From Dipetalonema caudispina (Eukaryota; Nematoda; Chromadorea; Rhabditida; Onchocercidae), in the NCBI GenBank assembly GCA_013365325.1, contig JABVXV010000029.1:186001-250000 (forward strand): a stretch of 64,000 nt of DNA, written 5' to 3'. Positions 49,901 through 63,990 of the stretch are shown here, one piece after another. Each line of letters opens with the position of its first letter. The stretch's first letter is position 1. The notes under the pieces were generated by a model, which was not told where the DNA came from, made no database searches, and worked only from the letters and a program-made list of their open reading frames with translations. A program made the translations under genes and the position numbers.

Positions 49901-52250
49901 TACTCATCACCATTAGTCCATACCATGAATAGTGAAATGTTGAATAAGGTCTCGAATTTTTTAAGCTGTGTATTGTTTCCTGGTGCACCAATTCTCGATA
50001 CAAGTCCAGAAACAAATGGCTGTTGGCAGCAAGCATTATATCCGTTACCGAAACAAATAAGCTTGCGTCGAGGTGGCATCTGTACATTGAAGGTTAAAGC
50101 TTACAAGGATCAACTGCTATGTGCTCTTAGAGACATTGTTATTCCTGAAGACCCTGAAATTACTGAAAATACGGAGCAATCATGCAGCAGTAACAATGAT
50201 AACTGCACATCATTCAAAGAAAATAATGCAGGAGAAGAACCAAAAATTGACAAAGATGAGAGCTCCACATTACCATCAAAACGCACCAAACATGATGGCG
50301 ACCCAGCTGCCAATATGATAATTAGTTATAAGAACTATGCATCACCGGATACTATTATTATTCTACCCAATAATGACTTTGCAATGATGAACGACGAATA
50401 TTTAATTCATTTTTTCAAACGCAGTTTGGCTGGTATTCAACAAGAAGAAGGAATGTCAAATCAGGACCGAGATATCTACATCCTTGATATAACTAATTTG
50501 GGTGCACTTTCGATAGCTTTGGTTAATGCATTCCCAGAAATGCAATTCAGTTGTTATAATAATGATGCCCATAAATTGGTTCATTTTTTCTCTCCTCGTG
50601 TCCATAACTTTGGAGCATTTCCGGATAATCAAGGTTAGTCGTTTCCTTCTTTTTTTTTTTTTTATTTAAATCACTGTTGTATTGAGCTTTTATAGAGGAA
50701 AAGCAATGAGATGAACGAGACTTCTTGATAGCTCCTGTTTGTCTCCTATTTATTTGGGTTATTATTTCATGATAAGATACTGAATAACTGGACAGTCGTC
50801 TTCTCATGAATTTTATTGGCACTTTAAATTTTTTAAATTGTAGTTCAAGGTCCGATTTGATGCCGTTATACTTGTATGTACTAAAAATCACGACTAAATT
50901 TTGCTAATTTCCTACCTACAGATGTTAAGTTGGAAGTAATGAAGGAAAAATTGGAGATCATTGTGCTAATCTTATGATTTTAGAAACTATTAATTTTCAG
51001 GAAACGTTTGCACTTATTTTGATGTCTGTTTCAGATTCTCTTTTAATAGATGGAAGCACAACTGAGAATGGCTGCCCACTGATATCATCCAAACCACCTC
51101 GTACTTATTTTGAGGTATCTTTCTTGAAACTAAATTGTCTTATATCTTACAGTACATAGATTATCACTTTTCTCCATCATTGCATTTCTTTCAGGACGCT
51201 GAATGTGCGGATGCATTATTGTGCTGGCCAGTTAGTTCGCATGGATTTCTCCTGGAAACATCGCTAAATCGTGTGCTCAGCTTCCGCCTTTCTAATAAGC
51301 AAGCACAAATTATTCCATCAAAGATTTCGGTTATGGGTCAAGTCGTCAGCTGCCCTGATATTGTAAAGCGTTCCAAACCATGTCCTTCGGCATATCAAGG
51401 AGTTGACCTCTCAGCAATCAATGATCTCGCCATTTCGTTTTATTATGACATTGAGGTATTCCAATTCTCACATTTTTATTCTGAAATCTCGTCACTTTTC
51501 CTTTAATCCATTCCTAGGAGTTTATGAAAAGAATAACTTTAATTTCTGAAATGTGGCTGTTTTGAGACCAAGCATTTCTTTCATCAATTCAAATATAATC
51601 TGGTTTATTTCAGCCTTCCGTTTTGAAGCATGAAGTATTTTCTAATCCATTTGAACTCATGTCCTTCCGATTTGATAAGGTTCGAGTTCTTCTAGTTGTT
51701 CGAATAGGCTTTATCTGGAGGCATATATGCTTAGCAGTAACATTCCGATATAGTTTTATTATTTATAAAGTTTATCACTTTCTTAAAAAATTAAACCGAA
51801 TTAAATAATTTCGTAAACTGTCCTCCTTATAGTAATAGTTATTTACAATCTCTCTGTTCTTGATTAGTCGACGGATGTGTTACTTCAACATTTAATTTGT
51901 GGATGAGCTAAACTTCCGAAATAAATAATTTTAATTTATTTGTTTTTGCTATTTCTGTACGTGTGATTTCTTTGCAGCCAATGCCAGTCGACCGATCGGA
52001 AATGCCAGAATTTATTTGCCTTACTGAAGTAGCGTCAGAAGCCATTATCAATGCAGATGGTATAGCTGAAGGTTTACTATTCTGGTTTGATGTTGAAAAT
52101 GGCAAACAGTTGTATAGTACACGCTCTTCAAATACCCTCGCTCGCTGTGCCTTATATTTATTTGATGAAGGTCGTAAGGTATCGAAAGATGAACATATCT
52201 CTATCAAATCTTCTAGTTATCATGGTAATTTGGCTTTTGAGGTGCTGTGA
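46932..52250 (+). CDS. PRMT9: Protein arginine methyltransferase 9 homologue
   Basis: Arginine methyltransferase with N-terminal TPRs and two methyltransferase units; in mammals it methylates the splicing factor SF3B2. Exons: 46932-47202, 47535-47640, 48131-48280, 48592-48724, 48928-49047, 49148-49253, 49439-49658, 49933-50633, 51035-51114, 51195-51455, 51614-51679, 51978-52250; 828 residues (human 845). Seen: TPR-like helices at 1-125, WHWAMLNDVNRN as in PRMT9, SAM motif I VLDIGTGTGLL at 160-170, the post-I acidic residue in YCCEVD, and the double-E loop ITETMDCGLLGEG (Glu near 227 and 236). The second, degenerate unit lacks a clear SAM motif, as in mammals. Exon 8 carries a Ser/Asn/Glu-rich insert. 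The ATG follows an ATTTTAG acceptor by 6 nt. AATAAA at 52343-52348 is a plausible poly(A) signal. Confidence 0.94.
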
Positions 52251-53971
52251 TATGATGAAGACATTCAACCTCTTAATAACATTCTGAAGTATTTTAAGGT
52301 TATGACTAATGTATTCATTTCTAAAACGTTTTCTGTCCTGATAATAAAGTTCGTTCTGTAAAAGTTTGTCTACCTCGCATGAATTATATAAGCGGTCATT
52401 TATATGATCATGAGATTCGATTTCGGATATGTATTGCAATCATCTACTACATTAATGTAGAAGCTTTAAAAATATAGTACTCCTCATCATTCGAGTAATT
52501 ATTGAATGGTCATACGTATCTATGGAAAATCAGCGCATTCGACAATTGATCAATCCAGTCAGAACTGAGTTTAAAAGATTAAAACACGATATCAAAATGA
52601 GGTTATTATGAACTGTAGTACGAGATTTCCGCTTATATAGGCATGTTTTCGTGGATGCATAATTAATGTTACTAATATTGGTGATCATGTGAATAAGAAA
52701 TAAACTTTAATTTAAAGAGATTTAAAAAGAGAAGATTGAGATATTATGTTAGACTTAAAAGATTCAAAGACAAGTCTAAAGAAATGGTAAGTATCGATAA
52801 GTAAGATTTTGTAGTGTAATATCATAAATGATCCTTAATATGATATCACTGAAATATTGAGGTCTTTTTTTCGATATAAAACAAAGTAATATTTCGCATT
52901 CTGATGATGAATATTTGTATCTTTTGATATATCTTTTAATTTCCTTACTCTTCACTTTCATTAGAAAATACCGCAAGAATTATTGAAATGCTTATTGTAA
53001 CTTATCGTTCTTTTCTATTGAAATAAAATGAACAAAACAGAAAAGAAATTAGATAACTTAACATATGGCAAATTTTGATTTTGAAAAGCAATCTTTAACA
53101 ACTAATATTTTATATCCGTTGAAAACAAATTAATTTTTTTGTTTTGAATTAATTACTTTATATTATAATTTGCAAAATATAATCATTTACATGAGAACTT
53201 ATTCATTTCTTCTAACGAGAAGTATATTTAACTGTAAACATATTAGTCTTTTAATTGCTGTACTTAAAATTATTTCGATTCTAGAACAGATTGATCTGTG
53301 AACTGTGGAATAGATCTTGTAGATGTAAAAAAAAAAAAAAATCTTATAAATCCAAAAAAAAAAGTATAATTGTTGGAAATATGAACAACCGATATAATTG
53401 CTCCGATATAATAAGTATGATTACATACCTAATATTTGTTTGGTGAAATTTTTATTCTTCACTTTTATTTCCTTGAAAATAATTAGAAAAGACTTAGATG
53501 AGACTACTCAGAAGTAATATGCGATCCATCAAGAAGCAGATACTTGATCATTTTCCATCTTGTCCATTTTAATATCATCAGATTATTCAGGTAAGATTAT
53601 CCAACTATGATATGACAAAAGTATTGCCATCTATTTTTGATATAGTTAACACAAATTAAACAAACTATAAGAATTGGTGAAGATTATCGCAAAGTAGAAA
53701 AATCATTAGCTTTAGCCATTTTGATTCATTCATACTTCTGCTTATGTTGGCCAACAAAAATTATCAACAAATATTCGTTAGATGATCGATAACTTATCAA
53801 TACATACTCTCACGGCTAATACATCTGGAGTTTTTGAAACATCTTCCAGATCATGGTTTATTGATTATCACTGTAACATTACGATATGTAACTTAGTGGC
53901 TTAGATCAGATATTGATAAGAATAAAATATATTTCAAATTTAAAAATTTCAATTTCTCCAATTTAAAACTT
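52251..53971. other. Intergenic region between convergent PRMT9 and the 4-TM gene
   Basis: About 1.7 kb of AT-rich DNA. It has a candidate poly(A) signal for PRMT9 at 52343 and, on the minus strand, TTTATT at 53857-53862, about 110 nt past the stop of the 4-TM gene. A poly-A run lies near 53327. Nothing else is supported. Confidence 0.55.
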
Positions 53972-56900
53972 TCAATACTTCAATATATTTTCATCTTGTC
54001 CGATCATAATAGAAATAATTTGTGATGATTGATCATTGCTTGTCTGACGTTTTAGAAATCGTTTGAAATTGATCAAAACATTCAATTGCCATAAATTGAA
54101 CGATCCAAATGCTGTCGTTAAAATCATTATTGCTGTACATTGTATAAAATATGATGTTGTTTTCTTCGTATTAAGTGCTACAAAATGAATTATTACATAA
54201 ATAAATTGTAAAATTGCAAATTACAAATTTACCAATCCTTATGCTATACTATTTACAATTCATAATATTTTTGTTTCATAAGTTAGTCATTTACATCATC
54301 AAAGTGATATTTTCAATCTAAAGTAAATTATTCTTCGTTTCGGGAATTTTGATATCGTAAATGTAATTGATGCTCTCATGATCTGTTATTATTACAAATA
54401 TAGAATTTAGAAAAGAATGAGTTAAGGTTGTTTTTTTTGAAACTGTTAGATTAGATCTTTGGACTATATCGAATAAGGGAAATAATTTTTTCATTCAATT
54501 TCATTCCTACAAATGAGTACATTTATTTTGTTTCATATTTGGAAATTAAACGATCCGATATAGTTTTTCCTATAATCAATTATTCAGTAAAATTCAGTTA
54601 AGTTTCTTGTAACTGAAGAAATAGTATCATTAGTTGATTTACTCTTAAGTAAAGTAAGTTAATGGGGTTGCAGAAGTAGAATTAAACTTCAAAGTTTATC
54701 ATAAGATTAAATTTTGAAAGGGTTTAATTTTTCATGGTAAAATTAATAGAAAAGATAAGTGACATTTGAACTTTTTTTTCATCTTTGAAGCATAAAATTA
54801 ATCATGGGATCAGCATCCAACATTTGATCTGCTAATCGATTACCTCTAGTTTTCCTAATCTTAAGTTTTAAAAGATATGATTGTTAGATAAGCAAAATCA
54901 TCCTTTTTTTTTCTGCTCTAATCCATCTCTCAAATGAAAATTTAATCTCTTGGAGAGTATTTGTAAAATAATGAAAATTAGGTTAAGAAGCCAAAGTCAA
55001 AAGAAGAAATATTAATAATCAGTAATTCTTCGTGAACTTAGACCTTACTATTTACACTAGCAATAAGCAAAAGTAAGCTTGAATTAATACACTATTGAAT
55101 TTTCTGATGGATTATTTTCATTCAGATATTTCAGGAACTATTAAATGCGTTTTCATCGTAAGTATTTAAAAGTTTTTCCTTTTCAAAAAATAAAATTATA
55201 ATCGAAAAACTTACTGTTGAACAGCCAATTTAAGATCATAATAATATAATTTGGTTTGAAAATGAAGAAATATAAGAAGAAAAGATCGAAATACAGCGTA
55301 AGGATAACATGGAACCACTGCAAATATACTATAAATTAAAATCAAAATGTTAAATTTAAGTGAATTTTAAACCAACCAACAATAGCATAGTACTGTTGTT
55401 CTATGCATCAAATTAGATTTATTGAATGTATTTGGAATGATTTTTATATATGGGAAAAATTCGAAACTATTTTGTTTGATAAGAAATCAAACGAAATTTT
55501 AATTTATATCATAATTATCATCAGAACTATTCTATTCATCTGATGTAAAATGTTCCATTCGATATTGATAATGCAATTACGATATTCTCCCTCAAGTGAT
55601 AATGCAACTGTGTATCAGATACAATCAGTGAATCAAATCAATCCCCAAAAAGGTATCCTCATTAAATTATCCATTAAAATATGCAGTTTGATTATTCATC
55701 TACTAATGATTGGATTATCATTTATTGAATTTCTAATATATAATCAATAATTTGAATAAAGATATTGAAAAATAGAGTAACTCTAACTCATCATGTAATT
55801 GTATTTCGAATGCTTCACATTGAAATAAATTATACTTTTATGTCATAGTGCTAAATGTTGAAGTTCTATTTTCAGGAATAAATGGAATTGATACAACTAG
55901 AGTCATGTAATCATGATTACAGAACCGGTTGATATAACTCGAAAAATAATCTTTTACATTATCACTACCACTACCATTATCACAAACATTATCACTTTTC
56001 GCTGATTTTTACACATTTATGACTGATCACGGGGTATTATGATTTGTCAAATTAACCCGAATAGCCTAAAGGGATGCATAATTTGCTATTGTCAGTATAA
56101 TCATCTTATTTGCATCCTGATTAGGAATAAAATATAATAGGAAATGAAGAACTAATTAAACTCTTCAAAATTTATTGTAATTAATTCTTTCAGCTATCAT
56201 TAGTTTCATCATTGGATATTATTACGTTTTATTGATGAAATTCCTCATCAAAAATTTGTTCTAAATTATTGAAAGGAAATAAATAAGGCATTAAAAAATT
56301 TTCCATGACCAAAATTCATTTTAAATCATTGGGAATATATATCCTATCAAATAGCACAAAAGATGGTTATTAATTAATTTCGAAATGTTTCGAATCTTTT
56401 TTTTTTTGTGTGTGTACTTTTTTTGGGAACAAAAAGAAATTGAGTAAAGATTTAAAAGGAATTCTTATTAAAAGATTCCCATCAATTGTTTACTTGTTTT
56501 TTTTTTTGAAATTTCAAAATTTTCTTATAATTTTTCTTTAATTTCAAAAATATGTAGGAATTTTCTATAATTATAAAAATAATTATGTTAATGTTTTTAT
56601 CCAAATTTTTTCTTTGTATATCAAACAGATAAACAAATAGAGAAGTGTTGAGCAAATTAATAAATTGGTAAACAAATAAGATAAATAAGATAAATAAGGT
56701 AGATAATTGAATAAAGAATGATTTAGATTAAATAATTCATATAGTTTTGGTCTATGGTTATTTTACAGATGTCATCAATCAGATATTACTATTTTTTACT
56801 ATCATTTCTGATATTTTGATTATTAAATCAAACAGCATCTCACCGAAATACCAATAATAGGCCAAAGACAAAAATGCTTTCGTTGTAATACGCCATAGAA

Positions 56901-57295
56901 AGTAATCGAGATCACTGTTATCGGAATTATCGTAGTTAATATGGCTGGTCGAAAATACATGATAATCAATACCGAAATAATTGATGTTGATAGCAATCCG
57001 ATTATCATAACCAATTTGATGCTATTCTGTAAATTATTTTAAATATATTCACATTTAATTTACATGAAAATACATGAATTGAATGAATCTTCATTGTTAT
57101 AACGATATACATGAAAAGATCTTTTCATAAAAATTGAAATATAAAAAGTAACTTCTAAAAAATAGAGGAAGAGGAAGAAAAAAGAAAAAAACTTACAAGC
57201 AGAGTGAAACAACCAATTGTAGAATTTAAACTAATCAAGCTATCATTAGTGATCATATTATTGACTGATTTCTCGGATTGTATTTTCCTTTGCAT
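53972..57295 (-). CDS. Four-transmembrane protein, LAPTM4-like architecture
   Basis: Four small exons on the minus strand: 57295-57197, 57026-56844, 55317-55215, 54177-53972, together 591 nt and 196 residues. All junctions are clean GT-AG (two donors are GTAAGT) and phases agree (0, 0, 1). The ATG lies 1 nt after GAATTCAG, a likely spliced-leader acceptor. Predicted order: polar N-terminus (MQRKIQSEKSVNNMITNDS), then four hydrophobic segments, about VMIIGLLSTSIISVLIIMYF, ILTTIIPITVISITFYGVL, FHVILTLYFDLFFLYFFIF and FIQCTAIMILTTAFGSFNL, and a cytosolic-looking polar tail with FKRFLKRQTSNDQSS. The pattern resembles small nematode tetraspan families and LAPTM4 proteins, but I recognise no diagnostic motif and assign no function. 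A further exon in the long intron 2 (56843-55318) is possible. Confidence 0.7.
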
Positions 57296-57297
57296 CC

Positions 57298-58594
57298 TGA
57301 ATTCAAAATTTCTGAATTTCAAATGAATCAATCTTTCGAACAATTCTATTCTTCAACATTGCAAGAATCACATCATACCAAATGAACGGAGGGATTTAGT
57401 AATAATAATAATAATTATTATTATAATCGATATTTTGCAAGACAAGCTTATTCATCGTAATACGAAGAGAAAATGATGTTTAATTAAGCAATTTTTTCAA
57501 TTAAATCAATAAATTCTTTTCATTAAAAGCTAAATTAATACAATTATCATTTACAAAGGATTCTAAAACTAAAATTCTGGACAATAAATGCTTATGTTTT
57601 TTAGAAATGGTACTTCTGGAAGATGCTAAAATTAAAGTGATAATCAGATTCTTTGACCTCTTTCTATATTAATGTCAAGATATTATATTTTTTGACTTTG
57701 TTTTTCTAGTTTTTCAATCTGATTCCAGCAGAGATTTTAACTTCCATAGAGGTAGAACTTATCTTTAAGAGTTTCGATGCATTTCCTTACCAGTAACCTA
57801 TTATCAGCATTATCTTCACCTATATCCTTACTTGGAATTCTTATACTAAGTTATTCATGATCGTAAAATTTTAGCGTTATTAATATGATCAAAGCATTGA
57901 GCAGATAGTTTACATTTTTTTTGAGCTATTTTTCAGATATCAGTGAATAGAATTGAGCAATATATCATCAAAATTGATTACCATAATCGTAGTAAAACAT
58001 GTATTTCAGGTTTCTCAATTTCAGGTTCCGGATTTGTTGTATTAAGAAGTATTAAAATTGATAGTATAATGTTATATCAATGGGTTGATTTTATTGACAA
58101 AGTGAAATAGCAATTTGAAAAACGAAAAAAATTAGTGCAATGAACTTTTCTATTCACTTAAGTTACAATTGAAAATATTCAATTACATCGAATAATCAAT
58201 AATAATATGACATAATTGAATTTTACCTTTTATGAAAATTCAATTTTTTTTAAATGAATATAATAATAGAATAGAATGCAATTATATATGCAGAAGGATA
58301 AATTGTTCATCAAAGAACTGAACTGATTATAACTGCAACACAAGACAGGTTTCATAGCTTATCACATTTTATAGCTAATTGATTATATTGGTAACAAAGA
58401 TTGGTGTTGTTGTGTTGAAAAAAAAAATGATGGAAAAATGATTTCTTTGGAAATCACTGAAAATTTCCAATTATTATCACTGATATTATTCATTTAGATT
58501 AATTTTCAAAAGATTTACAATGTTATCCATACTATATTTCATTTTATCGTACAGAAGTTAATAAGACGGAAATATATGTGTTGAAAATTTCAAT

Positions 58595-58630
<36 letters not shown>

Positions 58631-60742
58631 AAAATATCAATTAACTTTTAGGAAGGAGAAAATGATAGAGAAAAATTTTAATAGGAGTGATATTGTAATT
58701 CAATTATTCTTAAAAAAGGATAAAAAGTTTGAAAAAGTTTCAAAATTCTAGCAAATTCTTATCACATACAGGAAATGATATTAAATAGAAGATATGTAAT
58801 ATCAAGCAAGATAACTGCGATCGATGAAGAATTTCATAGCCAAATAAGAAAGGAATGAAGAAATAAAATTTAATATTATGATCAGATTATAATATGATAA
58901 AAAGGTATGAATGAGAAAGAAGTTGAGAAGAAGAGATAAATTTAGAATATTAAGATGATTAATGAAAAGAAAAGAAGAGAGGATGATAAAGTAATTGTTG
59001 AGGAAAAAAAGAAGAAAAGATGATGTAAAATATTTTTAAAAGTCTATTCATTACAGAATTGCAATTAATTTTAATCATTTATAAGGCTCAAAATTAAGGC
59101 AATAAATTTGATTTTTCGATCCATACAAATTTCTTCCTCACTGGAATTAAATTTTCGTTGTTTTTTTTTTTCACTTTCCAATTCTATCCGATAAGAAATT
59201 TATTTCTGCAATTATTATTCAGTTTTCAGCATTTTTTTTTGGTTTTTTGGTTTTTTGGGGAGGAGGGAATTATTTCGAGAAAAAAGATTATTGATTTGAA
59301 ATATGATGCATCACACATGGAAGTGAAATTCCAATTCATTCTTCAAACAGTCAGATCTTATTCCAAGGAGAGTTAAGAAAGTGAGATTTCTTTTTCATCC
59401 AGTAATATTTTGTCATTTCAAATTTAAATTCTATTTATTATAGTATGAAAATTCTTATCTTTTATTTTCCCAGAAATCATTGATAACAATGGCGCAATGC
59501 GTATGGCAAAATTTTACATGTAACGGCGTAATTGATGCAATTGATATCTAATATTAAAAATTTTTGAGTTTATAAAGTCCTAGAACTATGCAAAATACCG
59601 AAATTTCTTAATTGAAATTCATTAATTGTCTTCGAGGGGACTATTTCACTGAAGAAATAAATGAACCGATATTAGATTCACGGGAATCTTCTTCTTATCA
59701 ATCATATCATCTTTTAATTTCTGGAGTTATTTTTCCGGAAAGCAATGATTGGCTCGCAATAGTTGAGAATTTGTTGTTTCAAATTTTTAAAATCAACAGG
59801 AAAAAGTATTTGATTTTACGCTAAAATGGTGAGAGATTTTGTTCAAAATGAAATCGAAAAATTAATGATCATCATATAGTATTTAACCAGTGTAATTCTC
59901 AGTAAGCTGTTAATAAATTGAAAGAAAAAGATAGTAATGTAATTTGTTTATATTCATGTTTAATAAATTTAAAAATTTATTAAAGTTTTGAATTAACAGA
60001 CGGAAATATCATGGTTGATCGATGATTATTCAAAAGTCGAAACTGTTAAAACTATAGGAACATAACTTGAACGGTCCAATTATGACTTCATTTTTTCTTT
60101 CCATTGGTTTCAAATCTTGGCATTCAGGAAAAAAAATGAATGAATTAAACGAGAAAAAAATAGAATAAATTAGCGCATAACATAATTAACATATCTTTGT
60201 GCTATAAATTTTCATACGGATTAAAATAGATGAGAATTAAGAATTTTATTCGTTCCATTATTTTACGACGAACTATTTGCAAAAAAAAAAAAAAAAAAAT
60301 TGGTAAATTCAAAACAACGATTCTCGTGCAGGAAATCCAAATAAGGATAAATTGAAGGATATAACTTTGCAATAATTTGAAAAAATTGGAAACCAATTTT
60401 CCTTACATTTATAATCAATCACAAAAATAAAAATATGTAATTAGAAAAACTATTAAATGCATCTTTGACAGATCGCTATTATTAGCTACTTTTAATTGCC
60501 ATCTTAAACTGTTACTTTCATCAGAAACAATGCTAAAACTTTACTTCAAAACTTCAAGACTTTATATACTTCGTCACAATACTAAATTCCCAGCATGCTA
60601 AACAGTAGAAAATAATCAACAATTCAAGATGTAAAACAAAATAACATCTGTTTCGAGATCACTCTGAGTTCATCAAGCAAAAAAATAAATCATTCGGCAA
60701 CAGTAACAACTAGTGACGCCAAAAACTGTCCTGTAAGAGAGC
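57298..60742. other. Intergenic region upstream of the 4-TM gene, 3' of SF3B3
   Basis: About 3.4 kb, very AT-rich, with an AT palindrome near 57402-57425, a 33-nt T run at 58596-58628, an A run near 60282 and a TTTATT (minus-strand AATAAA) near 60245. ORFs at 59158-59376 and 59612-59824 have no splice context or family resemblance and are not called as genes. Confidence 0.55.
58596..58628. repeat. Poly-T tract
   Basis: An uninterrupted run of 33 T, the longest homopolymer in the window. It lies between genes and is likely length-variable. Confidence 0.95.
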
Positions 60743-63700
60743 TCAAAACGCATAACGAGTTCGGATATCTTCCAGCTTCTTATGAATCTGAAAAACAATC
60801 AAAATTTGAAATCAGTCGAGTATGCGCACCTTTGATAATTGAGCTATGGATATAATTTCAATAACTATTTTAGGTTCAAAAAACTGAAACTTGTATTCAT
60901 TATGTATTTTGATCGAGAAAATGAAATATTAAAGCCGGATATAAAATAAAACTTGAGGCAACACTTGAAAGTCCATCTTCGAAATTTGTTATTTATGTCT
61001 GTCACATCTCCTCTTGACACAAATTTTATATATTTTATCAAAACTAACGAGATGATTTTTGATTCTGTAACTATAGCTTAAAATGGAATAACATGTGAAG
61101 CGTCTGCACTCAAATTACTTTAATCATGAAACGATAATTAACATCGCTGCAATGCATCAATATGCTGGCTCTATTAACACCGTAGGAGAAAGTAAATAAC
61201 TATTGCAGTGACATGAAATGCTGCATAATCGCTTCATGTTACTGGATCAGTTACGTCACTTGTGGTATATTTTCTTCTTAATGAGCAATTTACAATAACA
61301 AATTATCAATTTCATCCTACATAATGCTTAATTGACATCAAGTCCTTATTGTCAGTCCTTATTTCTTTTAGCTAAACTTCTACTTGTGAGGAGGTCAACG
61401 CGATTCTCGCGAAACTCTTAACTGCAACCACAACAATACCTCAGTTGGCTTCCTTCCCAGTTCTTCACCAACCGATTTCTGCTTATCCAATGGCATTAGC
61501 GAGTACTGTTCGCAGAGGTCACCATCGATAATTGACTAAAATTTAGAAACCGAAACCATAAAGATATGAATTATTCCAATGCAATATATTTGAAAGAATT
61601 TTTCAAATGTAGAAATGCTTTAGAAATCCTTCGTAAAGACTTAGAAGACTATTAACATAAAAACAGCTATGTCGTTTGAATTCTTGATCCTCAATTGTTA
61701 ATAGAAATACCTTGACAGGAAAATAATAGGAACGATAAGCAAGATGATCACGGCCACAAAGCGGTGGATATTCCACTCTCATGTGCATTTCAAGATTTTG
61801 GAAAAATTCAAATTCCTGTAAAGAAAGTATAATGTGATCGAATTTCTGTTGTACGTTCTAAAAATTTGAAACTGTTTCAAACAAATTTTCCAGTTAAAAG
61901 ATATGAAGTAACATGAAACAAATAAAATGATAGCTAAATGAGTAACCATGTAAGGCACACAAGTTAGCAGCAAATAAAGAATAAAACAAGTTAATAGCTA
62001 AGTGAAATTAAAAGGGTAAAAAAAGCAAGTAAAGCTTCATGACTTACATCTCTAGACATGAATGGTACTAAAATCCCAATAATTCCTGAAATCGTTGTAT
62101 AAGATAGGCAATCGTTTGCACCTGGTACCAAAGATGTCTTCTGCATTGATGTTATGGCATCGCCAATATAGAGGTGAGCTATGGCTTCCAACTATAAAAT
62201 GAATATTCGAGAAATTTTCGAATCCTTATTCAATTGCTGGTTTACTTATATATAATCCACTGATTAAATTAAATTTTTGAAAGTTGTTCAATCAACTGCT
62301 GCATTAAAAGTAAGCTAGAAAAATGCGATAGGTGAGAAGGATTCATCAAAGCAAAAACTTTTTAGATATGACAAAAAACTTATTAGATCTTAGAGTTGCC
62401 AATACTGACATTTCGTCAAGACAAACAAACATTAAAATTCTATTTCGCTGTCATTATAACTTAATATAGAGTCAATAAAAAAGATTGAAATATTGAGTAA
62501 CTAAATAATTTTAAAAACTTGTAAACAAATAAGAAAGAAACAGTAAATATTAAATCTATATGAGGCATGAAATTTTCTTTAGAGATATGATATTCCGACT
62601 AATAACTAGGAAACATAAAAACATACTTTTTGTGAAGCTCCATTCAGATTTCCTCGATCCCACAGCGCACGCACACCAGTCGGATCTTCTTGCACCTCTT
62701 CGGTTACACCTTTCGGTAGTCGTAGCTGAAATATAAGAATTCAAGAATCTGAAAATCTAGAATTATCTAGATATTTAGGAAAATCAAATACAGTAGAAAT
62801 GTCAAATTAAAAAAGACATATACTTTTGGATTTCAACTGTAAGCAGTTTTTCATAATTTAACAGTTTTTCATCTAATTTGAATTAGCTCATTGGTTTGAT
62901 GATGCGATGTTACGGTATTTGCATATGTCTTTTAACTTCATAAATCAGTAAAGTAATCCGAACTATTTTTGATAGCAATGCATTTCAATAATTCAAACAG
63001 ACTTTCAGAAATATACCTGCTAGACATGTTTTAATTCCGCTAAGTTATTTAATTCGAGCTATTCCTCCATTCTTATCAACAATAATGAATCTACTTTCAG
63101 TGCAGTATTTTTTTGTCAACGTTACACTGACTGTTTTCACCATCGGATCATTCCAGCGCAATAAAAAAGCTACCTTGGGATGTATGGTATCATATGCCAA
63201 CTATCCTACATTTTCTGGCATACTACTACTAAGCTGGAGTCATCATTCGTCGGATAAAATTGGTAATGTCAGATGAATAGGATAATTATAAGAAAAAAAA
63301 AATATATGAACAAAAGGCTTTAAATACATCAGAAAGGACAGGCCAAAAAATTTTTGTTTTTCATTGTAAGTTCTGGCAATACAAACTACTTGCACTTGCT
63401 TTTTTAAATTAATACTTTGTCCAACTATTCGACATAACATACTAAACAAAACGCTTAAGGATTTTTTTAACAAAGCTTATCTATCAACACGCTTTTACTT
63501 GAATATTTCTAACATTTTAGAAGTTTTTATATAATACTAAAAAATGTTTTACGGAGAACAGAGCATGAATACAATGCAGAGATTGTGGATTTACTAAAAG
63601 TTCAGTTTTATATATCATGATATTGAAAATATTAAATTCTCCTCCTTATCAACTTATTCAAATTGTATGACATCATTTGATTAAACTCACTACAGCAATA

Positions 63701-63990
63701 TTTCCAAAACGATCTCCAACCGCAACTGTGTCATAATCCAGCAGACATACACATGTTACGTAACGTGGGGATGTTTCATCGCAGAATATCGACAACTGAC
63801 CATCCTCAAATGAAAGATCCATTAATTAATTCATCCTAATTTGTCATCCTCAAGTTTTATTAAGATTTAGATTAAATTCCAACAAAATTACCTGCTTTTT
63901 GTAACGCATAAAATGCACCGATTCCTGTGAATCACTTACAACAATACGCTGTCCCATTGAGCGGATGTCGACAACTTGTGTTGGTATTTG
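60743..63990 (-). CDS. SF3B3: Splicing factor 3B subunit 3, C-terminal part (partial)
   Basis: U2 snRNP component, also called SAP130, a beta-propeller protein related to DDB1. Minus-strand exons seen: 63990-63892, 63804-63691, 62725-62627, 62191-62048, 61815-61711, 61535-61440, 60787-60743, giving the last 233 residues; the 5' exons lie beyond the right edge. Family landmarks: the [15 protein letters not shown] segment, [88 protein letters not shown] and the terminal [11 protein letters not shown], almost the same as the human end. All junctions are GT-AG and in phase 0. TTTATT near 60245 may be the poly(A) signal, rather distant at about 500 nt. Confidence 0.95.

Noticed and set aside
55550..55750. 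66-codon plus-strand ORF with a hydrophobic end
   Set aside because: It lies antisense within intron 2 of the better-supported 4-TM gene; hydrophobic runs are common in AT-rich random frames.
59612..59824. 70-codon plus-strand ORF with fairly protein-like composition
   Set aside because: Single short frame without acceptor, donor or neighbouring exons that would extend it; expression data could change this.
63085..63276. Plus-strand ORF inside SF3B3
   Set aside because: It falls in an SF3B3 intron on the opposite strand and has no splice context or similarity.
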